Position numbers and translations under genes: made by a program
NCBI RefSeq assembly: GCF_008312935.1
Contig: NZ_VSZO01000001.1
Location: 930,001 to 994,000, forward strand
Origin: Roseiconus lacunae
GTDB taxonomy: Bacteria > Planctomycetota > Planctomycetia > Pirellulales > Pirellulaceae
Direction of reading: 5' to 3'
Length of the DNA stretch: 64,000 bases
The notes under the pieces: generated by a model
Seen by the model: only the letters and a program-made list of their open reading frames with translations
What the model was told of the DNA's origin: nothing
Database searches by the model: none
Part shown: positions 43,808 through 53,687 of the stretch, piece after piece
Layout: each line of letters begins with the position of its first letter
Numbering within the stretch: position 1 is the stretch's first letter

Positions 43808-46800
43808 TCACTTGTCTTTTCGAGCCCGTTTTTTGGCTTCCAGCAGCCGTTCGGTGTAACTCGAGGGTGCGGGTGTCGATGAATCAGGTGTCGAGGCGCC
43901 GGGTTTTGGTTTGCTCGCACCGTCGCCAAGGTCCGACAAGTCGACTTGGGTATTTTCCGCAGAATCGACGGAGGTTGGTTCGAAGCGAACACTCGCGCGA
44001 CGCTTCTGAAGATCCTCGTCTAATTGTGATTTGTTTTTACGCAGTGCGTCCAAGCGTGTGACAGCGTCCTCGGACGTGTCTTTCTCGCCACGCAAACGTT
44101 TGATCGTTTGTCCGACCCAGGTGAAGTCGAACGCGATCCGACGCACCATCACGTCGCCTAGGAACAAACAGCAAGCGCCAAGTACAAACCAAGGCCACGC
44201 ATCACGGATACTTCGCGCCAGCGCCAGCCCACCACGAAACGGGTCGGTCGCGACCAAGTCTTCGCTCGTGCGTTGTTCCAGCGGAGGGTTAATTTCACCG
44301 GGTTCACCGCCTTCGGGTTCGGTCGCCGCCAAGGTTTCGATCAAGGCCATGTTGGTTTCACGCACACGATACTCGTCGCTGTAAGGAACCGTGACGCCGG
44401 TTCGCAGCGGCGCGGCTCCGGCACCTGGAACGACGTTGACCAAATAGCTACCCGCACCCGAGGCTGGAAACGATCCGACGTAGCGTCCGGGTGCGGTTTG
44501 ACGCATCTCCAGAGGCATCGGATTGAGGCCGGGATCAAGCGCGGTCGCGTTCATTTCTAAGAAGTCTAGAAAGTCGTCGTCTTTGGTGAGCGCGTTGACC
44601 ACGACCTGCACTTCGCCGTCCTTGACCGCCGTTGCGATCGTAAACTTTCCGGTGTCACCGGTCGGGCGCATCAGCCAACGCACCAACTGACTATGAAATT
44701 TTTCATAGTTGTCCCATTCCGTCCATGTGCTGGCCCAACGGGCACCGGCGTCGGTTGTCAGCACGGCGGTTCGCCCCAGCCCGTACGTCCAAGCGGCTAA
44801 GATTGTCGCGTTTTCGGGTTGTTCCGGCCGAGGCGATTGAATCAACACTTGGGCGAGCGGACTGTCTTTGGTCTGCGTCATCACAAAGCCAGTGATCGGC
44901 GGCAGGTCACGATCGATTCCGTCAAGCATCGCGTGCGGAAAGACGACTTGTGGGACCAGTCCATCGGCCGCTTCATAGACCAATGGTTTACTGACGCGTC
45001 GGGCCTCGTGCTGAAAGATACGCGGCAACGCGCGTCCGCTTTTGACGCTGTAGTACTTCCCGCCGGTTTGATTCGCGATTTGCTGTAGTCGTTGGCTACC
45101 TTGCAGGCCATGCGAAGCGACGGCGACCGTGCTAATGGAGATCTTGCCGTTGACGAACGCGTTCATTGTGTTTGGGTTGGGCGCACTGGGGTCACCATCG
45201 GAAATGATGATGCAGTGTTTCACCGACGCTGGAACGTTGTTCAGCGATTTGACGGCCATGTTCATCGCCGGGTCGAACTGTGGCATATCGCCGGGTGTCA
45301 TTCGGCTGACGCGTGACAACATGACCCGTCGATTGGGGCCGACTTCGGCGAGTCCCGACCAGCGCGGATCACCGCCCCACAGCCAAGCATCGCCGCTAAA
45401 ATTCCAGTGCAGGACGCCGGCGAAGTCAGACGTTCCCAATTGTTCGATTGCCGCCTTGCAGATCTGTTTTTGCCAGTAGTTGCCGTCTGCCATTTCGCTG
45501 GCATGCATGATCAAGGCCAACGCACCGACCGCGCGGACCTTGGCGTTCTTGATCTGAAAATCAACCGGCATCGCCTTTTCAATTTCCGTCCCCGTCCAAC
45601 CGCCGGCACCGAACGCTTCGGGACCGCCGATCATCAAAAGTCCCGCACCGAGTTGCTGCGTGTTGCGGACCAACATTTCAATCTGTTCGTCGCTGAAAGA
45701 GACGATTTCGTTGTCGCTCCCACCAGTCGTTCTGGGGACACCGGCCAGAATCACCGCGTCGTAAGCTTGAAGCTCCGCAAGCGAGCCGAAGAGGTCGTCG
45801 TTGGATTGAATGACGACTTCGATATTGTTGTCGAGTAATTTGCTTGCCAGCAGACTGAAGTCGCCTTCGTTTTGCCGATCCTCGATCAGCAGGACGCGGC
45901 CTTGCCCACGAACGTGTGTGTACGCGGTGGCGGAGTTGTTTTGGCGAATGCCGTCTTCTTCACGGCTGTCGGGCACGAACTCGGCTTCATAAACGTAAGG
46001 TGCCGGTCGATCAATCGTGTGGCGCAGCGGAAAGACGTTCTTTCCAGGATCAAGCGTGATCTCGCGTTCGAGCAAGATCGATTCTTCCTTGCCCTCCTTT
46101 TGTTTGACGCGGATCTTTCCCTTCGTCGGTGTCGATGTTTCACCGGTGTCGGTGTAATTGTTAACAACGATCCGTGCTTCGAACGGTTGGCCTTTGCGAA
46201 TGTCGGTCGGTAAGTCAATTTTTTCGACCAACACTTCGCTCTTCGCATCGAGCATCACCGGGACAACATCGATGCCGATGCCGGCCGCGGCCACACGGGC
46301 GACCAGTTTCCGTGCCTGCCCTAAATTTTCGTTGCCATCGGTCACGACCACGATTCGCCGCGACGTGTCTTCGGGCATCGTCGCCTGAGCCAGATTGAGC
46401 GCCGATTCAAGGTTCGTCGCGTCGCCACGTTGCAGCAAGGTTTCCAAACGTCTCAATCGGATCTCGTCGTCGAACGGTGGAATCTCGACGGACGCATCAC
46501 GTCCGAAAACGATGATGCCGGCTTTATCACCCCGCCGAGCATCACGATGGCGTTTCACATTGCGGACGACATAGTCCAGCATCACTTGCCGCTTGGCCAC
46601 TGGGATACTCTCGGATTGGTCCAAGACGTACATCACCGTGATGCGGTCGCTGACACGAACAAGTTGGACGCCGGCGAGGGCAAACACCAGGATGGTCCAA
46701 ACCAGTGTGCGAAAAACCAACGCTAGTGAACGCCGGAATTTACCGAGTACGCCGAGCGATTCGATGCCCAGATACCAAAGAATCGGCAGTCCGAGGAGCA

Positions 46801-46846
46801 GCCACAAGAACGTCGGATGCTCGAAACTGATGCGATAAGGAAGCAT
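43808..46846 (-). CDS. VWA domain membrane protein with GATase-like domain
   Basis: 1012 residues. Two N-terminal membrane helices (about 12-30 and 42-64). A first VWA domain follows at about 68-250 with the metal-ion site VLDQSES and VVTDGNEN. A class I glutamine-amidotransferase-like segment lies at about 315-500 (GRVLLIEDRQNEG, LLMIGGPEAFGAGGWTG). A second VWA-like part (about 500-640) has IIISDGDPSAP. Another membrane helix (WFVLGACCLFLGDVMV) is near 885, and a charged, Pro/Ser-rich cytoplasmic tail ends KKRARKDK. Proteins of this build occur widely in planctomycetes and are thought to serve as surface or envelope adaptors; the exact function is unknown. It leads the sigma-A2M block. Confidence 0.88.
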   Translation of the reverse strand: MLPYRISFEHPTFLWLLLGLPILWYLGIESLGVLGKFRRSLALVFRTLVWTILVFALAGVQLVRVSDRITVMYVLDQSESIPVAKRQVMLDYVVRNVKRHRDARRGDKAGIIVFGRDASVEIPPFDDEIRLRRLETLLQRGDATNLESALNLAQATMPEDTSRRIVVVTDGNENLGQARKLVARVAAAGIGIDVVPVMLDAKSEVLVEKIDLPTDIRKGQPFEARIVVNNYTDTGETSTPTKGKIRVKQKEGKEESILLEREITLDPGKNVFPLRHTIDRPAPYVYEAEFVPDSREEDGIRQNNSATAYTHVRGQGRVLLIEDRQNEGDFSLLASKLLDNNIEVVIQSNDDLFGSLAELQAYDAVILAGVPRTTGGSDNEIVSFSDEQIEMLVRNTQQLGAGLLMIGGPEAFGAGGWTGTEIEKAMPVDFQIKNAKVRAVGALALIMHASEMADGNYWQKQICKAAIEQLGTSDFAGVLHWNFSGDAWLWGGDPRWSGLAEVGPNRRVMLSRVSRMTPGDMPQFDPAMNMAVKSLNNVPASVKHCIIISDGDPSAPNPNTMNAFVNGKISISTVAVASHGLQGSQRLQQIANQTGGKYYSVKSGRALPRIFQHEARRVSKPLVYEAADGLVPQVVFPHAMLDGIDRDLPPITGFVMTQTKDSPLAQVLIQSPRPEQPENATILAAWTYGLGRTAVLTTDAGARWASTWTEWDNYEKFHSQLVRWLMRPTGDTGKFTIATAVKDGEVQVVVNALTKDDDFLDFLEMNATALDPGLNPMPLEMRQTAPGRYVGSFPASGAGSYLVNVVPGAGAAPLRTGVTVPYSDEYRVRETNMALIETLAATEPEGGEPGEINPPLEQRTSEDLVATDPFRGGLALARSIRDAWPWFVLGACCLFLGDVMVRRIAFDFTWVGQTIKRLRGEKDTSEDAVTRLDALRKNKSQLDEDLQKRRASVRFEPTSVDSAENTQVDLSDLGDGASKPKPGASTPDSSTPAPSSYTERLLEAKKRARKDK

Positions 46847-46977
46847 TACTGACCAAAAACGGCGAAGGGCGAGACGAGCGATGCCCCTCTATCATACCGT
46901 AAATACCCGCCCATTACCCGAGCGATTTGCCCGCGGCCGGCCACTGATCATCACGATTTCGGCCGTTGTCGAGGAGA

Positions 46978-48570
46978 CTACGTTCGCCGCCAAAACGAGG
47001 GAAAGACCAACACCAACACGCTAAAGACTTCAACCCTGCCGAGCATCATCAGCCAGACAAACAGGAACTTCGCGCCTTGGCTGAAACCGGCATAGTTTTG
47101 CGTCGCACCGACGACGCCCAAGCCCGGGCCGATGTTGTTGAGCGTTGCCGCGACAGCACTGGCACAGTCCAACAGCTTTTCGTCCAGTTTGCTATCTTCG
47201 ACGCTGGTCGGATCGCTGGCGTCATAACCCCATGTGGAACTCGGTTCAAAGGTCACCAACATCATCCACGACGCGACGAAGATCCCCAGGATCAAACAAA
47301 AGTAGACCATGATCCCGCGTAACATTGCCGGGTCGTCGGCCACCGTGTCGCCTATCCGGATTAAACGCACGACGCGGGGATGATACGACAGCTCAATTTC
47401 GCGACGTAGGATCTTGTAAAACAACACATGGCGGATGACTTTCATGCCACCTCCGGTGCTGCCGGCGCAGCCGCCGATGAACATCAACACCAGCAAACTA
47501 CCGCGGGCAAAGTTGTTCCAGCGATCGAAGTCGGCGGTCCCATAACCGGTAGTCGTTATCACCGAGACGACTTGGAATAAACCGTTTCGCAAGCCTTGGC
47601 CGAAAGTTTCAAAACCCAGGTCTTCGGCTCGAAAACCAAAGAACATAATGCCGGCCGTCGCGACCGCGATGATTCCCACGTAGGTCTGAAATTCGACGTC
47701 GCCGAACAATCGTTTCGGACCCCCAATCATCGTCAAATACAGCAACGTGAAGTTGGTCCCGGCCATGATCATGAATAAGATCGTGGTGTATTCAATCAAC
47801 GGGCTGTCAAAGCCGCCAAGCGATCGGTTGTAGGTACTGAATCCGCCGGTCGCCATCGTACCGAACGCATGGCAAAGGGCATCGAACAACGTCATGCCTT
47901 CGATCATGTAAACGATCGTCAGGATGACATTGAGCGCGCAATAAATCCCGGCAAAGACCAACGCCGTGTGCTGCATCCGCGGCATGCTGCCTTCTTTACT
48001 TGGTCCTGGCATCTCGGCGCGGACCATGGCTTTTCCGGCCGATCCCTGACCCAGAATCGCAACGAACAAGACGACGATTCCCAGGCCGCCCAAAAAGTGC
48101 GTCCAACTGCGCCAGAATAGGATGCAGTGCGGGACAACCTCGGGCGTTTCAAGATCGGTCAGGATCGTCGCCCCCGTGGTGCTAAATCCAGCCTGAGCTT
48201 CGAACATCGCTTCGACAAACGTGATCGAACGACCGTTCCAGATTTGCGTGCCGCTTAAATAATACGGCAGAGCCCCAAGAATCGTCGCCAGCAACCAACT
48301 CAATCCGACCACCGCCATCGCTTCCTTACGAAACAGCGGCTTATGGCTTTGTCGAGTCCGCCCGGCGATCAGCAACACCGCCCCGACAAACATGCTGATC
48401 GCCATGCTAAGAACCAAGCCTTGGATTCCGGCATGTTCGACCGATTCGGCGGCTGGCAGGTGAGTGCGATTGGCCAAACTAGGAAAGGCAAACGGCAAAC
48501 AGAATCCCATCGATCCGCCAATCAGCAGGCAGATCACTCCAAGCACTCGGCTAAGTAATCGAAAATTCAA
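46978..48570 (-). CDS. TrkH-family potassium uptake protein
   Basis: About 530 residues from a TTG at 48570; the frame reaches 48759 but the extra 63 residues look non-coding, so the start is uncertain. The four pore loops of the TrkH/KtrB type are all visible: FSTTGATI, MATGGFSTY, TTTGYGT and TLNNIGPGLG, with the central Gly of each lining the filter. About ten membrane helices. The intracellular gate region GCAGSTGGGMKVIR precedes the last pairs. It needs a TrkA or KtrA partner, which is not in the window. Confidence 0.93.
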   Translation of the reverse strand: MNFRLLSRVLGVICLLIGGSMGFCLPFAFPSLANRTHLPAAESVEHAGIQGLVLSMAISMFVGAVLLIAGRTRQSHKPLFRKEAMAVVGLSWLLATILGALPYYLSGTQIWNGRSITFVEAMFEAQAGFSTTGATILTDLETPEVVPHCILFWRSWTHFLGGLGIVVLFVAILGQGSAGKAMVRAEMPGPSKEGSMPRMQHTALVFAGIYCALNVILTIVYMIEGMTLFDALCHAFGTMATGGFSTYNRSLGGFDSPLIEYTTILFMIMAGTNFTLLYLTMIGGPKRLFGDVEFQTYVGIIAVATAGIMFFGFRAEDLGFETFGQGLRNGLFQVVSVITTTGYGTADFDRWNNFARGSLLVLMFIGGCAGSTGGGMKVIRHVLFYKILRREIELSYHPRVVRLIRIGDTVADDPAMLRGIMVYFCLILGIFVASWMMLVTFEPSSTWGYDASDPTSVEDSKLDEKLLDCASAVAATLNNIGPGLGVVGATQNYAGFSQGAKFLFVWLMMLGRVEVFSVLVLVFPSFWRRT

Positions 48571-48986
48571 TGGTCTTTCGGTCTCGTGTCCGATCCGCAG
48601 GACAGGTGGCAAATTCGTCAGAACGAAAGAATTGTAGTGGTTGCCAAGCGGTTTTCGCGATGGGCCTTCGCAACGTTGATTCGGATCTTTGGCCCACCGA
48701 TGCCTGCGATGGCTGTTGCGAATCGACAGTGGCGGTAGCCTTTGGCACCCTGTTTGCAACCGCTAACGGGTCAGTCTCGAACAGCCCTTCCCCAGGGGAT
48801 GAACGAAGACTGGCGATCGGCGCTGGAGGCGGCGTCGGTCGCCGCTTTTTACGCCTTTTCACGTAATTTTTCGGCTGCTGATGTGGCCGGTACTGCTGAA
48901 AAGGACGGTGTTCGATACCGCAAGCGGTGCCGCATTTTGCTGAAGCATTTTGCAACACCGCGAATTGGCGTCACCGCTAACCAAAA
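48571..48986. other. Intergenic region, no gene supported
   Basis: 416 bases between the trkH start and the DUF1552 stop. A 135-codon minus frame and a plus frame from 48742 both lack any recognisable feature. The trkH promoter should lie here. Confidence 0.45.
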
Positions 48987-50393
48987 TCACGCTTTCATTT
49001 CCGTGATCTGCTTTGTCGCGATGCCAATCGGGCGGTCGACCGGCACGCCGGCGCAGTCAAGCAGTGTTGTCAACAAGTCGCCTTGGTTGCCCTTGGTGTC
49101 GGGCAGGAAACGCCCCGTCTTGATCGAACCGCCGCCCTTGCCCGCGATGATGAAGGGCAGATTCTCGCGGCGGTGTTTGTTGCCGTCTTCCAAACCCGAT
49201 CCCCACATCATGATGCAGTTGTCCAGCAGGGTTCCCTCGCCCTCGCGAAGATTGGCCATCTTGTTGACCATGTACGCGTACTGATCAATGTTGAACTTGG
49301 TGATCGCCGCGACCTTCCGCACCATCTTCTCGCGATTTTCATGGTGTGTCTGTGAGTGGTGTTTATCGGTGAAGCCCAACTCGGGATACGAAACACCGTT
49401 GGGCGTTGATCCGATGTAGGTGCTCACGCGGGTGGTGTCTGTTTGAAACGCCAGGATCGTCAAGTCACACATGACTTGCATGTATTCGCTACGTTTGTCG
49501 CCTTCGGGGATTTTGACTTCGATCGGCGGCGAGTCGCTGGCGTCGCGTTGGGTTGTCCGGACTCCGGCTTTTTCCAAAGCCGCCTCTTTCTGACGCGATT
49601 CGATCGCTGCGATTCGCCGCTCGACCGCACGGACGCTGTCGAGGTATTCGTCGAGTTTTTGTTGATCGGTACGAGCCAGGGTTTTACGAAGATCGCGGGC
49701 GCCGCCGAGCACACGATCGAGCATTTGACGATCTAACGGGTTGGCTTCGGTGACATGGCCGTCTTTGCCTTTCTTGCCGAACAGTCGATTGAGCACGTTG
49801 CGTGGGTCGATCTCGGCGGGGACCGGCTGAGTCGGCGATCGATAGCTGCAGTGCGAGTAGTAAGCTTCGTGCAGGCCGGCTTGGTTTTCTTTCCAGGTCT
49901 GCGGCATGGTGGCCAGTTCGAGCGATGGCAGCGAAGTTTGCGCGCCGACATAGTTGGCCATGATCTGATCGGCCGAGATCGCAATGTTGATACGACTTCG
50001 CGTTTCCGCGTCGGGCAACGTCGCGGTCAACCAGGTTGATAACTCTAACGCGTGCGGTGCACCGTTGAAGGGTGAAATCGGTACGCCGGAAATTCCTTTC
50101 ATCATCAAGCATTGGTCCAAGATCGGACGCAGCGATTCAATTGCCGGTGGCGGTGACTGATGAAACGCTTCGGGGCTTTCCGGCCAGAAGTCATCCATGA
50201 TGACGCCGTGTGGCATGTACATGAAACCTAGCCGAACCGGGGGCTTTGACGGACCGGCTCCCGCGGAAACTCTGCCAGCCCCGACGGAAAAGCCGATCGA
50301 ATCCATCAATGGTAATGCCAGCGAAACCCCCGCACCTTTGAGCAAGGTTCCCTTCAACATGGTGCGGCGATTAACACGAGGATCGTTGTTCAT
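48987..50393 (-). CDS. DUF1552 protein (planctomycete, Tat-type signal)
   Basis: About 468 residues from the ATG at 50393, chosen because AAGGA stands at proper spacing; a closer ATG at 50402 directly abuts that site. The N-terminus [20 protein letters not shown] has twin Arg and a hydrophobic run, like a Tat signal. The DUF1552 body follows: [47 protein letters not shown], and a C-terminal [23 protein letters not shown]. Sulfatase/DUF1501-type fold is suspected. It almost always occurs with a DUF1592 cytochrome; here that gene lies immediately upstream. Function unknown. Confidence 0.9.
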   Translation of the reverse strand: MNNDPRVNRRTMLKGTLLKGAGVSLALPLMDSIGFSVGAGRVSAGAGPSKPPVRLGFMYMPHGVIMDDFWPESPEAFHQSPPPAIESLRPILDQCLMMKGISGVPISPFNGAPHALELSTWLTATLPDAETRSRINIAISADQIMANYVGAQTSLPSLELATMPQTWKENQAGLHEAYYSHCSYRSPTQPVPAEIDPRNVLNRLFGKKGKDGHVTEANPLDRQMLDRVLGGARDLRKTLARTDQQKLDEYLDSVRAVERRIAAIESRQKEAALEKAGVRTTQRDASDSPPIEVKIPEGDKRSEYMQVMCDLTILAFQTDTTRVSTYIGSTPNGVSYPELGFTDKHHSQTHHENREKMVRKVAAITKFNIDQYAYMVNKMANLREGEGTLLDNCIMMWGSGLEDGNKHRRENLPFIIAGKGGGSIKTGRFLPDTKGNQGDLLTTLLDCAGVPVDRPIGIATKQITEMKA

Positions 50394-50404
50394 GTGAGTC
50401 ATCC

Positions 50405-52450
50405 TTAAATTTTACGATGTGTGAACAAGTAGCTGGTGATGACTTCGGTGATCATCGTCCGCACGCGATAGTCATCCTGCGCGATTTTGACCATCAGCTG
50501 ATCGACCACAATTTCGTCATAACCGTCGAGTTGTCGTCCGACCGCGTAGGCCATCAACCGTTCGGTCAAGTTGCGAGCCAAGTCGGCCTTGCGCTGGCCT
50601 AGCAAACGCTTTAAGTCCGCCGGTGATGCGAAACGTTCCCCGCTGGGAAGTTCACCCGCCGAATCGATCGCCACACCGGCGGCATTGGTGTCACGCCAGC
50701 GACCGATCGCGTCAAAGTTCTCCAAGCCAAAACCGATCGGATCGAGAACTTTGTGGCAGTTGGCACAGGTCGGTTCCGATTGATGCAACTCCGTCCGTTC
50801 TCGCAGCGTCAACCCTTCCACGCTTTTCTGCGTCTGCTCTTCCAATTCGGGCACGTCCGGTGGTGGGGGTGGGACGCGTTCGCCCAAGATTTGTTCGAGC
50901 ACCCAGACGCCGCGGCGTACCGGGCTGGTGCGATTGGGAAACGATGTCGTCGCAAGCGTGGCCGGCATGCCAAGGATGCCACCACGATTGGGATTGTCGA
51001 GCTTGACCCGCTGCATCGCGAGTCCTTCGACAGAGTCTTCGATCCCATAGAGCTTCGCCAGCGGTTCGTTCAGGAACGTGTAGTCGCTGTCGATCAACCG
51101 GAGCACGCTTTCGTTCTCACGGACGATGCTGTCGAAGAATAAACGTGCCTCGTCGGTCATTGACTGCACCAACATCGCGTCCACTTGGGGAAACAGATCG
51201 GGGTCAAAGGTTTGACGTCGCAAGCTTCCCACGCCCAACCATTGAGCGCCAAACCCATCGAATAACGCCCGGGAACGCGGATCGTTTAGCAGACGTTCGG
51301 CCTGAGACCGCAACACTTCAGGTTGATGTAACTCGCCCTTCTCGGCAAGCGAGGACAATTCGGCATCAGGCGGCGATGACCACAGTAAGTACGACAAACG
51401 TGACGCCAGTTGATAGTCATCGAGCGGCACAATGGTGTCTTTATTTTCGATTTCATCGGCCGGCATGATGAACAGGAACTGTGGCGAAACGAGGATGCCT
51501 TTCCACATCAAAGCGAGCGACGCTTGATAGTCCAGACCGTTGTCGCGACCGAGCCGGAACACGTCGACCAAAACATCCAGTTCCGCTTCGCCGGGTGGTC
51601 GACGGTAGGCATCGCGCGCCAGTGATCGAGCGACGTTACGAGCGGCGCCCTCGTAGTCGACTTCGTGAGCTGGCGTTGGGCCGAATAGACGTCGTTGTGT
51701 TTCCGTCGACGTTTGATCCTGCGCTGCAATCACTTCGTCGACCACCTTGTTTGCGATGTCGAGAAACAACTCGGATTGCAAAGGCGAGATTGAATTCAAG
51801 TAGCCTTCACCGACGACCTCGTCGGGAAGGCTATCGGCGATCGAGGGATCGACACCATAGAGATCCCGCAACGTATTGCCGTACTCCACCTTGCTCAATC
51901 GACGGATGACAAAGGGACCGGGATCGCGAGGGGAAAAGTACTTGAGCTTTCCGATCCATTCGACGAACTGTTGCCGCTCTTCGTCCGATGGGAGCTCGTC
52001 AACATATTCCGGAGGCATGTCACCGACTTTGACATTCGCGACCGCCTTTTTCCAATGGAGGAACGACGACGCCGCGCCCGGGCTTTGGAGTGCAGAACGC
52101 AAATTGATGCCCGCTTCTGGGCGCGGTCCGTGACAACTAATGCAATACTTGTCGACAAAGGGACCGACCTTCTTTTTAAACGTCGTTTCGGCATCGGCGC
52201 GAAGTGCCTCGAAATCGATCGCCGGGTCTGTCGTCTCAGAAGAGTCATCCGCTTGGCACGGAACGTCAAACGGACTCGCAGCAACGAAAACAATTCCCAA
52301 CACCACCGCCATCGCAGTAGAAGATCGGCCGAACATCATTGCTCGGCCGAACATCATCGCTTGGCCGAGCAATATCGCATTGAGCAGCCATCTCGTTGAC
52401 CACAATGGCGGGACGGCATCGAGGCGGTCATCCGATGGTTTCAGATTCAT
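50405..52450 (-). CDS. DUF1592 cytochrome-like protein (PSD/DUF1587-1592-1588-1585)
   Basis: About 681 residues from the ATG at 52450; the open frame upstream to 52714 is not family-like. A hydrophobic N-terminal segment (about 40-65, [15 protein letters not shown]) may be the signal. A c-type haem motif CISCH lies near 102, and a second C-x-x-[21 protein letters not shown], near 570. In between are the typical DUF1587/DUF1592 segments ([38 protein letters not shown]). The signal region contains a duplication [12 protein letters not shown]. Expected in the periplasm, electron-transfer role inferred. The DUF1552 gene follows 11 bp after the stop. Confidence 0.93.
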   Translation of the reverse strand: MNLKPSDDRLDAVPPLWSTRWLLNAILLGQAMMFGRAMMFGRSSTAMAVVLGIVFVAASPFDVPCQADDSSETTDPAIDFEALRADAETTFKKKVGPFVDKYCISCHGPRPEAGINLRSALQSPGAASSFLHWKKAVANVKVGDMPPEYVDELPSDEERQQFVEWIGKLKYFSPRDPGPFVIRRLSKVEYGNTLRDLYGVDPSIADSLPDEVVGEGYLNSISPLQSELFLDIANKVVDEVIAAQDQTSTETQRRLFGPTPAHEVDYEGAARNVARSLARDAYRRPPGEAELDVLVDVFRLGRDNGLDYQASLALMWKGILVSPQFLFIMPADEIENKDTIVPLDDYQLASRLSYLLWSSPPDAELSSLAEKGELHQPEVLRSQAERLLNDPRSRALFDGFGAQWLGVGSLRRQTFDPDLFPQVDAMLVQSMTDEARLFFDSIVRENESVLRLIDSDYTFLNEPLAKLYGIEDSVEGLAMQRVKLDNPNRGGILGMPATLATTSFPNRTSPVRRGVWVLEQILGERVPPPPPDVPELEEQTQKSVEGLTLRERTELHQSEPTCANCHKVLDPIGFGLENFDAIGRWRDTNAAGVAIDSAGELPSGERFASPADLKRLLGQRKADLARNLTERLMAYAVGRQLDGYDEIVVDQLMVKIAQDDYRVRTMITEVITSYLFTHRKI

Positions 52451-52755
52451 TGAGGGTGTGTTAATCAATGGACTGATCCAGAAAGTGCGACTTGCCGGTG
52501 AGGCGTCATCGACTTTGGAGGGAGGGAAAATCGAGGTGGGAAGGCAAGGCAGGCATTTGGGGGATCGTCCATCATATCGCATCAGGCATCGTATTGCGAA
52601 GGTTTTCACATTCGTCAGCGCGTCGATACGCCATGTAAGATGCCGCGAAAAGCCTAGAAAACGGTCGACGTTTGTCTCGGACTTAGATAGAACGGCGTGC
52701 AAAACGACCAACATCCATTCGATCGAGACGATCGGTCCTCCTCAAAAAGACTGCC
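52451..52755. other. Intergenic region between divergent DUF1592 and SRAP genes
   Basis: 305 bases with no supported gene. Promoters for both genes must lie here. I see no clear operators or repeats. Confidence 0.4.
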
Positions 52756-53475
52756 ATGTGTGGACGTTTCAATCTAAAAACCCCCGCCGCCGCCTGGACA
52801 CAGGAGTTCCTGCCGCTATGGAGCGAGCAGGAAATCGCTGACAGGACACAGCAATTGGGCGTCGACGCACGATACAACATTGCGCCCACCCAATCGGTTT
52901 CGTGTATTCACGCTGCCGATGTCAGTGATCAAGACGATCGACGTCAATGGTCACTATTTCGCTGGGGATTGGTGCCGTTTTGGGCGAAAGACATCGCGAT
53001 CGGAAATCGGATGATCAATGCCCGCAGCGAAACGGCGCACGAGAAACGATCCTTCAAAACGCCTTTGGTTCGGAGGCGATGCCTTGTGCCGGCCGACGGC
53101 TACTATGAATGGAAAAAAACGGGTAATGGCAAACAGCCCTATGTGATCGAATCAACAGCTGGCGACGTGTTGGCAATGGCCGGACTTTGGGAGGTCAATC
53201 AAGCCTTGGGGACGGACGGAACGCCGCTGCAGACGGTCACGATTCTGACAACAGCCGCGAACAAGTCGCTGAGCCAAATCCACGATCGGATGCCGGTCTT
53301 GATCAAACCCCAGGATTTTACGCAGTGGCTGGATCCGCAAAATCAGGCGATCGAGTCGGTCTTGCCGCTGCTGAAGCCCGCCGAAGAGGACGCAATGACC
53401 GCCCGCCCGGTGTCGACCGTTGTCAACAACGCCCGTAACGATGTGCCCGAATGCCTGCAGGCTCCGGACGTTTAG
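52756..53475 (+). CDS. SRAP domain protein (SOS response-associated peptidase, YedK/HMCES)
   Basis: 239 residues starting MCGRFNL; Cys2, exposed after Met removal, forms the thiazolidine link to abasic sites in single-stranded DNA. Other catalytic parts are visible: ARYNIAPTQ (Asn) near 35, the INARSETAHEKRSF stretch near 92, Glu in PADGYYEW near 115, and His in SQIHDRMPV near 178. The fit to the family is complete. It protects abasic sites at forks. A triplicated 23-bp tandem repeat follows the gene immediately. Confidence 0.97.
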   Translation: MCGRFNLKTPAAAWTQEFLPLWSEQEIADRTQQLGVDARYNIAPTQSVSCIHAADVSDQDDRRQWSLFRWGLVPFWAKDIAIGNRMINARSETAHEKRSFKTPLVRRRCLVPADGYYEWKKTGNGKQPYVIESTAGDVLAMAGLWEVNQALGTDGTPLQTVTILTTAANKSLSQIHDRMPVLIKPQDFTQWLDPQNQAIESVLPLLKPAEEDAMTARPVSTVVNNARNDVPECLQAPDV

Positions 53476-53478
53476 GTC

Positions 53479-53546
53479 CCCGACGCTAGTCACCGGACAG
53501 CCCGACGCTTAGTCTCCGGACAGCTCGACGCTTAGTCACCGGACAG
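53479..53546 (+). repeat. Tandem repeat, three units of 22-23 bp
   Basis: Units at 53479-53500, 53501-53523 and 53524-53546 follow the pattern C-C/T-CGACGCTTAGTCACCGGACAG with one or two differences. They begin four bases after the SRAP stop. The left part CCCGACGCTAG is the reverse complement of the tail of the repeats at 54910 and 57372. Confidence 0.85.
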
Positions 53547-53687
53547 GTCCTACCTGGACCGGGGGGAGGATAGCCGGATCAACCGTCTTGCACTACGATC
53601 AGGCCCGAGAGTGAACCGGATCTTTCCCAGGCCCGTCTGTGCCAGACGGTTGACTTTCCACACTCACATTTCCCCGTCAAATCTCCC

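Noticed and set aside
48551-48958. Minus-strand frame of 135 codons and a plus frame from 48742
   Set aside because: Amino-acid composition looks like non-coding DNA and no motif is present.
53479-53546. Possible CRISPR-like array
   Set aside because: Only three directly abutting units, without spacers or cas genes.
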